Origin: Vibrio neptunius
GTDB lineage: Bacteria > Pseudomonadota > Gammaproteobacteria > Enterobacterales > Vibrionaceae
DNA: 64,000 nt
Reading direction: 5' to 3'
NCBI RefSeq assembly: GCF_000967495.1
Contig: NZ_JXXU01000029.1
Coordinates: forward strand, 1 to 64,000
The position numbers and the translations under genes were made by a program. Positions 47,401 through 54,562 of the stretch are shown here, in pieces. A model generated the notes under the pieces. The model saw only the letters and a list, made by a program, of their open reading frames with translations, searched no databases and was not told the origin of the DNA. Each line of letters begins with the position of its first letter. Position 1 is the stretch's first letter.

Positions 47401-47921
47401 CTTACATACCATAGAGTAAGTGTTGTGTTTCAGTAATAGTGCGTACCCTTTTAATTCGTTGGCATGGATAACCGTTTGCGTAGATTAGCAGTAGTGGTTG
47501 CTATTACTATCAGATAGGGAGGATCTTAACCCCTCATGTGCAGGTAGTGTTATACTTGTGGCTGTTCCTTGTCTTGGCTAGCTAAGTTCTGTCCAGTATT
47601 TTCACAGTGACTTCGTAACTCAAAAGTGCCCCAAAGTAATTCACTGTAAATACTCATGCACTGTCTATTATTACGACTTTTCCCTACCAGAAGTAATACG
47701 AAGATTACCAATCTAGGGGGTATTAAAGGTTACTATGAACAAGTGGGGGCGATTCGTTCGGTCTTGAAGTACCACGGTGGTGGGAATCATCAGTAGTTAC
47801 AACTCTGATAACAAAATAGTTCTAGGCATTAACTACTAGCTACGCTCGTCTTTTACTTCACCATATATACTTGATTCGAGAGAGTAGTGCTCTTTGTGAA
47901 TAGCAAATCAAAGTCAGCCAT

Positions 47922-47948
47922 TTTCATTGCTTTCATTGCTTTCATTGT
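47922..47948 (+). repeat. Three tandem 9-bp repeats
   Basis: TTTCATTGC, TTTCATTGC, TTTCATTGT in direct succession. Iteron-like in spacing but only three copies. Confidence 0.7.
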
Positions 47949-48133
47949 TTTTATGATGAAGATCTTGTATTTAGCTCAACAAAATTGACTTAGCCATTTT
48001 GCCTAAAGATCAAGTAATTTTTTTTTGTTTATGGTTACGAATAGACCGATCTAAAAACGGCAATTTATTGCAATCTTAGTAGCTCTAAGCTCATCGGTTA
48101 GCAGATACTTACAGTTTTTTTTAATTTTGTTAG

Positions 48134-48252
48134 TTATCCACAAGTCATCCAAGAACTGAAACTTGCAATGAATTTTCGATAGCACTATCTTGAACATGGC
48201 TCAACGCTAAACACAACATGTAGTATTCTTGTTGTGGGTAACTTTATTCACA
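48134..48252. promoter_or_regulatory. DnaA-box group in the island
   Basis: Two sequences fit TTATNCACA exactly (48134-48142 and 48244-48252) and one inverted TGTGGGTAA differs by one base (48233-48241). T-rich tracts lie close by (about 48,018-48,026 and 48,117-48,125). May be part of an island replication origin. Confidence 0.4.
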
Positions 48253-48288
48253 GAGGAGAAATTATTGGTGGTACATTTATAAGCAAAA

Positions 48289-48320
48289 CCCCTAAACCAA
48301 GCTAAGGCTTAGATTAGGGG
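48289..48320 (+). promoter_or_regulatory. Nested hairpin upstream of the TIR operon
   Basis: CCCCTAA (48289-48295) pairs with TTAGGGG (48314-48320), and inside it AAGC pairs with GCTT around TAAG. No T run follows, so it is not a clear terminator; it may be an RNA or DNA control element. Confidence 0.5.
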
Positions 48321-48452
48321 AAAGAGTATTAATTTGGTTTCGGAGGAAACTAATAAGTATACAACTTTTTTGGGTAGTGTCTTAAAAGAGTATACACAGT
48401 TAGTCACCTCTGCAACCTGCGAATTCGTACAGTGTGATACAAGGAAACAGCT

Positions 48453-48695
48453 ATGAACACTAAACAAACTACGAAACAGGTTGCCTCTCTAGCGGCAGCA
48501 ACGTTGCAGAATCCATCTGCATCTAAAACGGCTAAATCACTGGCAGGTTCGGTGTTAGCTCAGTCTTCTTCACAGAAACAGACTGGTGGAGATCTTGAAG
48601 AAAAGGCTTCAAAAGTCTTGAGAAGCAGTAAGTATAGTGAAGACACCAAATCACTTGCTGGCTCAGTTCTATCACAGTCCAATAGAAAGAGATGA
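48453..48695 (+). CDS. 80-aa two-repeat companion protein of the TIR gene
   Basis: The 80-aa basic, Ser/Ala-rich, probably helical protein consists of two ~27-residue repeats, each ending in the same motif: KSLAGSVLAQS (28-38) and KSLAGSVLSQS (66-76). AAGGA lies eight bases upstream of the ATG. Its stop overlaps the first in-frame ATG of the TIR gene (ATGA), so the two are coupled. I recall similar short proteins next to Ser-rich effectors, but have no named family. It could regulate, inhibit or assemble the TIR protein. Confidence 0.75.
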   Translation: MNTKQTTKQVASLAAATLQNPSASKTAKSLAGSVLAQSSSQKQTGGDLEEKASKVLRSSKYSEDTKSLAGSVLSQSNRKR

Positions 48696-48706
48696 GGAAT
48701 AACTTT

Positions 48707-49393
48707 ATGTCAAGATGCACAGCACCAGTTAGAGGACATAGCTCAGCAGCAGCCGCTGCAAACTGTCCTGCATGTCGTTACAAAAGTCGTGGATACAGTA
48801 GCTATTACAGTAGTTATAGCTCTCCATACTCATCTCATAGTTCTTTAAGTAGCAGCGGTAGTTATTCCAGCAAATCTAAACCTCGTTGGTCTAAATCTAG
48901 TTCTTCAGTGTCATATACTTCCGCGCAAATCGTAAATTTAACACCTATACGTGAAGCGGTTGAGTCTCGTGTAGCCATTCAACCAGACTTACGTGATGTT
49001 TTTTTATGTCATGCATGGGCTGATCGTAAAGAGTCAGCGAAAGAGTTACATGATTTGCTCGAAACGGCGGGTGTTAAAGTTTGGTTTAGTGAAAAAGATC
49101 TTGGCTTGGGTGTGCCTATGATGCGCGCAATAGATAAAGGTTTAGCAAACTCTAAAGTTGGGCTTGTTTTGGTTACTCCTGCAATGTTAGAGCGTCTGCC
49201 AAAAGAGAGCGTTGCTGATAAAGAGCTGTCTGCATTACTAGCAGGCAATCAGATCGTACCTATCGTACACAATACAACTTATGAAGCTCTACGCAATGTG
49301 AGTCCTCTGCTTGCATCTAGATCTGGTTTAGACACTTCGGAAGACTCGATGTCAGTGATTGCAGAGAAGATAGCAGAGTTAGTTGACGTATAA
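48707..49393 (+). CDS. Zn-finger, Ser-rich linker, TIR-domain protein
   Basis: The 228-aa protein has three parts: an N-terminal Cys/His cluster (C4, H11, C20, C23) like a zinc knuckle; a Ser/Tyr-rich low-complexity linker (about 28-70); and a TIR domain (about 97-190) with DVFLCHAWADRKE, the GVKVWFSEKDLGLG box and a Glu at residue 173 (DKELSALL) where TIR NADases have their catalytic Glu. Bacterial TIR domains commonly cleave NAD+ in anti-phage abortive infection. The start at 48707 has GAGGAA upstream; 48692 is possible. Confidence 0.82.
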   Translation: MSRCTAPVRGHSSAAAAANCPACRYKSRGYSSYYSSYSSPYSSHSSLSSSGSYSSKSKPRWSKSSSSVSYTSAQIVNLTPIREAVESRVAIQPDLRDVFLCHAWADRKESAKELHDLLETAGVKVWFSEKDLGLGVPMMRAIDKGLANSKVGLVLVTPAMLERLPKESVADKELSALLAGNQIVPIVHNTTYEALRNVSPLLASRSGLDTSEDSMSVIAEKIAELVDV

Positions 49394-49820
49394 CTCTCTA
49401 TGCATATGTTGATAATTGGCGGCTTTTGTCGCCTTTTATTTAAGTTGATCCAGCAACTTCTGACACTGAATTTTCTATACTTAAAGTTATCCGTACTCTA
49501 CTAATTTAGTTAAGTCGGTAACTCACTTCTGTCCAACAGTGAGCTAGCTGCCGTGGCTGGCTCAGATCCGCTCTGAAGTTACCTTTATTTCCAACTTGCT
49601 GATATTTAATGATAAACTAAATTTTATTATTTTGGTGTTCGGAGTGTCGTTGCAGTTAGGTAAACCGCTTTTCCGCATACCTGTGGCCAAATCGTATGAT
49701 TACTTCTAGTTGGAGAAAACGCTCTACGGTGTTTCTGATGTTCTTAGCAATATCTACGCACCTCGATAATTTCGACGCCCCGCATCGTAATATTTGGGTG
49801 ACAGTCTTCGTCCTGAAGAA
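49394..49820. other. Non-coding stretch
   Basis: No credible gene. A weak hairpin with GGCG/CGCC arms and a T-rich tail (about 49,424-49,439) may end the TIR transcript. Short inverted repeats near 49,513-49,580 are not strong enough to name. Confidence 0.4.
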
Positions 49821-50108
49821 CTAATCTTCATTGATTTTTAGGTAGGTATTTACAGCAACGTAGAAGAATATTAGGAACGTGCTAAAGAAAGTATTGATGA
49901 TTGAACCGCCAATGATCAATGAATCTTCAATGGTGAATATAGGGTCTAGTAATCCAACATTGATTAGCCATGAATACGAAATTTGTACAACAACAAGTAC
50001 AAAAGATAGTTTGTACAACAGCACTGCAATGCAAACCGTCATTTCATTGTTTATGTTTCCTAGCACAAATAGTACAGCTAAAGGGATGAGTAGTAGCACC
50101 AAATCCAT
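49821..50108 (-). CDS. Small membrane protein of unknown function
   Basis: The ~95-aa protein is almost wholly hydrophobic with three likely transmembrane helices (LVLLLIPLAVLFVLG, an 18-residue segment around LLYKLSFVLVVVQ, and FFSTFLIFFYVAV). ATG at 50108 has GGTGAT upstream; a TTG at 50129 is an alternative. It stands alone downstream of nothing on its strand. Small multi-pass proteins in islands can be effectors or phage-exclusion factors, but nothing shows that here. Confidence 0.55.
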   Translation of the reverse strand: MDLVLLLIPLAVLFVLGNINNEMTVCIAVLLYKLSFVLVVVQISYSWLINVGLLDPIFTIEDSLIIGGSIINTFFSTFLIFFYVAVNTYLKINED

Positions 50109-50361
50109 TATCACCAAAACAGACCTCAATTTATTCTTATATGTTATAAATTAGTATACGCAAACGCGCACTTATGTCCTTTTAATTTTACTCGACGCTC
50201 TTGTGAGCTTAACCATTTATAATTCTAAAATAGAGCATCACACGCGGATGATTTTAATTATTCCACTAGAAGCATCCAGTTCGATCAAATCCCATCCTTG
50301 GTAGTTTTAGTTGCGTTGTGAACACTATGATGAGTACTCTTCTTGCAGCTCTAGATGACAT

Positions 50362-51240
50362 TCACTCTAAAACCTTAAAAATCTGCTGTAAAACGATAGG
50401 AGGTATTGGTTCCTCGCTATTCACGATGAAGTTCTTTAAGTCCAGTCGTAGATTGCTCAAACTTTGCAAAAATTGGAAATAGCGCTTCTCAGGAGGCTCT
50501 TGCGATTGATGCTCAGAACTCTGTTTTTGCTTTTTCTCTGACTTTTCCTCGAGCTTTTTAGGGGGCAAAAATTGTGACGAAAAAGCCTCTGTTACCTGTA
50601 TAAAAGTGCCAAGACTTAACTTCCCTCGTTTGGCTTTTTCTGTGTGTCGTACCACATAACCGAGTTGCTCAAGTCGTTTTAAAGTATCTGATACTCGGCG
50701 AACACTCATTCCCAATACGATCGCAATCTTGGTTTGGCTTATCCCTAAACCATGGGTATTGCGATCAATATTTTTGGCTAAAAACGAGCAAACCAGAATC
50801 AATGCTTCCGCAGCATCATAATGCAGTTCGAGTTCGCTTTTCCAAAAGGTGTTGATAATGTTTGTTCGATTAATCTCTCTTTCAGAATAGGTTTCTGTCG
50901 GCACATGGCTTCTTGAAATTGAAGAATACGGTAGCAGAATAATCCGCTTTTGGTTTTTTAGAAATGGGTGCTCTTTGAATAGGCGAGTCTCATTGAGTTG
51001 CTTCATGGTTTGAGCTTCTTCTAGCTCTTTCATGAGATTGACTCTCTTTCTATCATCTGGCCGAAGAAGTGTCGAAACCAGTTTTTCTTCTCCTTCATGG
51101 TAAAGATAACAGTTCCCTTTAACATCGAAAGAGTTAATAAAATTGATGATTTCCACTTTAGCGTTCGGGTCGAGTGTTGGTTTTTCCTTCATGGTTGCTA
51201 CTTCTGATGAATTGACTTCATCTTTGTCAGTATGTGTCAT
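50362..51240 (-). CDS. Winged-helix DNA-binding protein of the island
   Basis: The 292-aa protein has a polar N-terminus, a middle domain (about 95-150) and a clear MarR-like winged helix (about 165-220): ISQTKIAIVLGMSVRRVSD, then TLKRLEQLGYVVRHTEKAKRG. The C-terminus is Lys/Glu/Gln-rich (about 228-255) and ends in a helix. It is divergent from the Gp2 genes across a 370-bp region with a hairpin, so it may control them or act as a replication initiator-like factor. Not recognised beyond the fold. Confidence 0.7.
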   Translation of the reverse strand: MTHTDKDEVNSSEVATMKEKPTLDPNAKVEIINFINSFDVKGNCYLYHEGEEKLVSTLLRPDDRKRVNLMKELEEAQTMKQLNETRLFKEHPFLKNQKRIILLPYSSISRSHVPTETYSEREINRTNIINTFWKSELELHYDAAEALILVCSFLAKNIDRNTHGLGISQTKIAIVLGMSVRRVSDTLKRLEQLGYVVRHTEKAKRGKLSLGTFIQVTEAFSSQFLPPKKLEEKSEKKQKQSSEHQSQEPPEKRYFQFLQSLSNLRLDLKNFIVNSEEPIPPIVLQQIFKVLE

Positions 51241-51614
51241 GTTTTCACTTACCTCTAGTTTTAAATAGTCGTAATCCGATGATATATGGTTGTTTTATTA
51301 AAGTTTAATTTTCACTTTTTATGTGAGTAAACTCCAGAAGAAAAAATGCATGAACCATGATTTTTGATAAAAAATGAAGGTTGCTGGATGGATTTTGCCG
51401 ATGTGAAGGTTTAGTAATCACCTAAAAACAGTGGGGGAGTAAATCGAGGTGGATCGGTAATTAATAATATATATACCTACCCATCTACTAACCTAATCCC
51501 ACACCTCATCCAACTACCTCATCACTCGATATCTTGGTAGGGGAACCCATCCCCTACCCGAAAAATAACGTCACTCTCAGTACCTATGTCATTAACAATA
51601 CATAGGTCACCATC
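51241..51614. promoter_or_regulatory. Divergent control region with a 9-bp hairpin
   Basis: This region lies between the winged-helix gene and the Gp2 genes. GGTAGGGGA (51536-51544), loop ACCCA, and TCCCCTACC (51550-51558) form a perfect hairpin followed by CGAAAAAT. A pyrimidine-rich stretch precedes it (51,475-51,530). It could be a terminator, an operator or a nick-site hairpin for the HUH-like protein encoded next. Confidence 0.55.
51582..51607 (+). promoter_or_regulatory. Hairpin sequestering the ribosome site of Gp2 copy 1
   Basis: ACCTATG (51582-51588) pairs with CATAGGT (51601-51607) over a 12-base loop. The AGGT in the 3' arm is the Shine-Dalgarno, seven bases before the ATG at 51615. 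Confidence 0.65.
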
Positions 51615-52259
51615 ATGTCTAAGAATCTAACCATCACACACGAATCCACTTTCAACGGAAACAAGATATACATCGACAAGGAGGGTTTGGTCGTTGAATA
51701 CCTAGAAGGGATCGGATCAGTCCTTGAGAAAGCTCTAGAGCAATATGCGAGACTTTTTATCGTTCGAGTGGACCTCAACTTACCAACAGACTTTAGAGGG
51801 GATGATTCAGCAGTGATGACTCGTTTCTTTCGATCTCTGAAATCTCAGATAGCGGCATATCGAAGACGTAGTGCTCGGTTAAATGACAAACCCTATCGTG
51901 AAACCACCATTCGGTATGTATGGGCTAAAGAGTGTGATACCTCATCAAGTAGCCACTACCACGTTGCGCTTATCTTTGACAGAAACGTCTTTCGTTCTCT
52001 GGGGGACTTTGGTGAATATCAGCAAAGTTTGGCTAACCGTATCCGTAATGCTTGGAAGCGCTCTGTGGATGCTATCTACTCAGGCAAAAAGAAACCAGCT
52101 ATCCATTTCTCCAAACAAGGCCAGTATCACTTGCTACGTAACTCTGAGGAGTTTGAGGCGGTGTTTCAGTCCGTCTTTTATCGACTAAGCTACCTAGCGA
52201 AGAGAAGAACGAAGCATTTTGGAAAACGTATGAACAACTTCGACCATAGCCGTAAGTAG
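51615..52259 (+). CDS. Inovirus-Gp2/YfjJ-type protein, copy 1 (intact HUH-like motifs)
   Basis: This 214-aa member of the Inovirus_Gp2 (YagK/YfjJ C-terminal) family is common in CP4-like cryptic prophages and P4-type islands. It has a HUH-type motif HYH (114-116, in SSSHYHVALIF) and a YxxK motif (YLAK, 193-196), in the order expected of rolling-circle replication nickases. The N-terminal ITHESTFNG is shared with the next two genes. A role in initiating island DNA replication is inferred from the motifs and family. Confidence 0.85.
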   Translation: MSKNLTITHESTFNGNKIYIDKEGLVVEYLEGIGSVLEKALEQYARLFIVRVDLNLPTDFRGDDSAVMTRFFRSLKSQIAAYRRRSARLNDKPYRETTIRYVWAKECDTSSSSHYHVALIFDRNVFRSLGDFGEYQQSLANRIRNAWKRSVDAIYSGKKKPAIHFSKQGQYHLLRNSEEFEAVFQSVFYRLSYLAKRRTKHFGKRMNNFDHSRK

Positions 52260-52279
52260 CTAAAAAATACGTTGGAAGC

Positions 52280-52314
52280 AGTTCCTGTGGGATTAATAAC
52301 AAACCATAGGAACT
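52280..52314 (+). promoter_or_regulatory. Hairpin sequestering the ribosome site of Gp2 copy 2
   Basis: AGTTCCTGTGG (52280-52290) pairs with CCATAGGAACT (52304-52314) in 11 pairs, one of them G-U. AGGA in the 3' arm is the Shine-Dalgarno for the ATG at 52319. Confidence 0.7.
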
Positions 52315-52318
52315 CATC

Positions 52319-53002
52319 ATGCCAAATCAATTCAAGATGGCTCTTCAAAGAGCTCACACGTCTAAATACCTCACCATCACCCATGACCGAACGTTTAATG
52401 GAAAACCACTCTACTACCACAAGGGTGGTCTTGTCCTTGAGTACTTGGAGGGAATCGACCGAGTGCTGACTGAAGCGCTATGCCAATACCCTAAACTTTG
52501 TGTCGCTCATTTTAATGTACGTCTACCAAGTGACTTTGATGGAAACCATTCTGAGGTATTCAGTCGATTCTTTCGTACCTTGAAGTTGGAAACCAATGAG
52601 TTGTGCCTAATGAAGTACCGACGTAGGCCTCACCAATATCACCAAACGGTCATTCGCCATGTTTGGTTCAAGGCGTGTGAGTCCACCAGCCAGTATCACC
52701 TTGTCTTACTCTTTGATAAACGGCTGTATCTTTGTTTAGGCAAAAGTGGGGATGGGAGGAGTCGCTACCTGTCTAGAGTCCGAAAGGTATGGGATAGAGC
52801 CGTTGAAGAAGACTACGGTAGAAGATGTTCAGGACTGGCGTATTCCGCTACTGATGACGTGTACGAACTTCTGAAAGGGGATGAAGCGTTCCCATTGCAG
52901 TTAAATGAACTCTTCTATCGGATCAGTCGTCTCGCGAAGCCCGTCTCCCCAAACAACGAGAACCGCAGCATGAGTTTTGGTTGCAGTCACGACGCACCTT
53001 AA
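52319..53002 (+). CDS. Inovirus-Gp2/YfjJ-type protein, copy 2 (degenerate motifs)
   Basis: The 227-aa paralogue of the preceding gene shares ITHDRTFNGKPLYY, LVLEYLEGIDRVL and FFRTLK. The HYH motif has become QYH (STSQYHLVLLF), and the Tyr of YxxK has become Arg (ISRLAK), so nickase activity is probably lost. The C-terminus is extended and different. It lies 59 bp after copy 1 and is preceded by its own hairpin. Confidence 0.82.
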   Translation: MPNQFKMALQRAHTSKYLTITHDRTFNGKPLYYHKGGLVLEYLEGIDRVLTEALCQYPKLCVAHFNVRLPSDFDGNHSEVFSRFFRTLKLETNELCLMKYRRRPHQYHQTVIRHVWFKACESTSQYHLVLLFDKRLYLCLGKSGDGRSRYLSRVRKVWDRAVEEDYGRRCSGLAYSATDDVYELLKGDEAFPLQLNELFYRISRLAKPVSPNNENRSMSFGCSHDAP

Positions 53003-53014
53003 AAAATACAGCGC

Positions 53015-53055
53015 GAGTAATACCTATGTCATTCACACACTCAGAGGTATTACTC
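53015..53055 (+). promoter_or_regulatory. Hairpin sequestering the ribosome site of Gp2 copy 3
   Basis: GAGTAATACCT (53015-53025) pairs perfectly with AGGTATTACTC (53045-53055). The AGGT in the 3' arm is the Shine-Dalgarno, and the stem ends directly at the ATG (53056). The 5' arm shares ACCTATGTCATT with the leader of copy 1. Confidence 0.72.
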
Positions 53056-53655
53056 ATGCCTAACAATACTTACCTTCCCAACATTACTCATTCAAAAACG
53101 TTTAACGACTACCCCGTATTTTTCAGTGATAAGGGGCTATACGAATCGGCCTTAACCAGAATGACGGAAGTCTTTGAACAGGCAACGGAGGCGTTTGACG
53201 CGGCTTTGGCAACGCGTTTGGATTTGTTTCTACCAGAAGATCATCAAGATACCGACCTCAGCATCATTAACGATTACTTTAAGCTGCTTAAAGAAAAGCT
53301 CGATACGGAGTCTGTGTTCTACGTATGGCGCAAGCGAGAGGACAAGGTGCCATCCCACAACTATCGCGTGATGCTGTTTACTGACTACAGCCAGCATTTT
53401 GGCCCCGCCATTTGCTGGGAAAAACGCAACGAATTGGTTGAGCACCTTAAAGAGGCTTGGCAAGAAGCGATAGAGAAGCACTACAGCGGCAAAGCGCGCT
53501 CATTAGTGTTTCTCAATGACCGAGGCAACTATGGCTTAGGGACACGCTGTAGGGAGCAGGACAAGAACATCAAGCGTTGTGTCTTTCATCGCATGAGCAG
53601 TCTTGCTGAAGCATGGAATGAGCAGCGTTACTTCTTTGGCTCTAGTTCAGAGTAG
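53056..53655 (+). CDS. Inovirus-Gp2/YfjJ-type protein, copy 3 (catalytic motifs lost)
   Basis: The 199-aa, most diverged copy keeps ITHSKTFNDYPVFFSDKGL and the VWRKREDK / MLFTD core. The HYH position reads NYR (PSHNYRVML), and YLAK reads SLAE, so both nickase motifs are gone. It may have taken on a regulatory or DNA-binding role. The start at 53056 is set by the leader hairpin and AGGT; a longer in-frame reading (from 52981) would start inside copy 2. Confidence 0.8.
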   Translation: MPNNTYLPNITHSKTFNDYPVFFSDKGLYESALTRMTEVFEQATEAFDAALATRLDLFLPEDHQDTDLSIINDYFKLLKEKLDTESVFYVWRKREDKVPSHNYRVMLFTDYSQHFGPAICWEKRNELVEHLKEAWQEAIEKHYSGKARSLVFLNDRGNYGLGTRCREQDKNIKRCVFHRMSSLAEAWNEQRYFFGSSSE

Positions 53656-53722
53656 AGCGACTGCACTTTTTTACAGTGGCGGCTTATCACATGGGTATAT
53701 ACAAAGCAGGAGACGATTCCCA

Positions 53723-53929
53723 GTGAAAATGAGATTTCTACGAATCCAAGACGTGATGTCACTAACAGGGCTAGGCCGTTCCACTATTTATAAGTTCATG
53801 GCCGATGAAACCGACTTCCCAAAGAGTGTGCCACTCGGTGGACGAGCAGTGGCTTGGGTAGAAAGTGAAATCGAGGAATGGATGGAGCAACGTCTAGCAC
53901 TGCGAGACAACCAACAACCCATTCAGTAA
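53723..53929 (+). CDS. AlpA-family regulator / excisionase-like protein
   Basis: The 68-aa protein has the AlpA helix-turn-helix: FLRIQDVMSLTGLGRSTIYK, then the PKSVPLGGRAVAWVESEIEEW segment split across the wing. AlpA proteins activate integrase transcription or act as excision factors in CP4-57-like elements. GTG at 53723 has AGGAG ten bases upstream; ATG at 53729 is the alternative. A terminator follows. Confidence 0.88.
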   Translation: MKMRFLRIQDVMSLTGLGRSTIYKFMADETDFPKSVPLGGRAVAWVESEIEEWMEQRLALRDNQQPIQ

Positions 53930-53943
53930 TACAAACATCAACG

Positions 53944-53978
53944 GGGCGCTGGCTAAGTAAAGTCATGCGCCCTTTTTC
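53944..53978 (+). terminator. Terminator after the alpA-like gene
   Basis: GGGCGC ... GCGCCC followed by TTTTT, closing the Gp2-alpA transcript. Confidence 0.65.
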
Positions 53979-53999
53979 AATGAGAGAGAGAGATAAAAA

Positions 54000-54437
54000 A
54001 TGAGTTATTCAATTTACGTAGACGGCGCAGCACCAAACAACCAACACGGATGTACACGAGGGGGCATTGGGCTGGTGGTTATGGATGAAGACAATGAGAT
54101 TGTTCATGAAGAGAGCTTCACCATCAATCGAAAAACTGACAGTGCTGAGCTTGAGCTACTGGCCTTAATCGAAGCCTTGGAATACGCAGAGGATGAGGAT
54201 GTCATCTATTCGGACAGTGATTATTGTGTAAAAGGTTTCAACATCTGGATGGACGATTGGAAAGACCGAGGTTGGCGACGCTCGGATAAGAAACCCGTCA
54301 AAAACCGCCAACTCTGGCAGCAAGTGGACGAGTTGAGTTCTAGGAAGTATGTCGAGGTATTTAAGGTTAAAGCACACTCTGGTATCGAAGGGAATGAGAG
54401 AGCTGATTTGTTAGCGGTTGAAGCCGCTACCCTATAA
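54000..54437 (+). CDS. RNase HI-type ribonuclease
   Basis: This 145-aa RNase H has its carboxylate site visible: D in SIYVDGAAP, E in DSAELELLAL, D in IYSDSDYC and D in NERADLLA, plus the His of VKAHSGIEGNE. It cleaves RNA in RNA-DNA hybrids. An extra RNase H beside replication-type genes suggests a role in primer or R-loop removal during island replication; that is inference. It is clearly an island copy, not the chromosomal rnhA (no dnaQ neighbour). Confidence 0.92.
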   Translation: MSYSIYVDGAAPNNQHGCTRGGIGLVVMDEDNEIVHEESFTINRKTDSAELELLALIEALEYAEDEDVIYSDSDYCVKGFNIWMDDWKDRGWRRSDKKPVKNRQLWQQVDELSSRKYVEVFKVKAHSGIEGNERADLLAVEAATL

Positions 54438-54450
54438 CAACCAATGAAAC

Positions 54451-54481
54451 GCAGCTTGTGGGATGTACTCCACAAGCTGCT
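54451..54481 (+). terminator. Terminator after RNase H gene
   Basis: GCAGCTTGTGG (54451-54461), 8-base loop, CCACAAGCTGC (54470-54480): perfect 11-bp stem followed by TATTCTCATTT. Confidence 0.75.
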
Positions 54482-54562
54482 ATTCTCATTTGTCTTTAGG
54501 ATTGATGGTGTCGATGGTTTCTCTTAACGTGCGGGTATTTCCTGACGACCTAATGACTCCTA

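Larger units (their letters stand above)
47401..48452. other. Long non-coding region with DnaA boxes, short repeats and hairpins
   Basis: About 1 kb with no credible gene. It contains three tandem 9-mers TTTCATTGC (47922-47948, last with one change), DnaA boxes TTATCCACA (48134-48142) and TTATTCACA (48244-48252) plus a near match (48233-48241), a nested hairpin (48289-48320) and a small one at 48337-48350. It probably carries island control or replication sequences and the promoter of the 80-aa/TIR operon. Confidence 0.55.

Noticed and set aside
47922..47948. CRISPR array
   Set aside because: Only three contiguous 9-mers without spacers; no cas genes anywhere in the window.
49394..49820. Integron cassette/attC site
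   Set aside because: The region has scattered inverted repeats and a lone small gene nearby, but no attC core sites and no cassette-type spacing were found.
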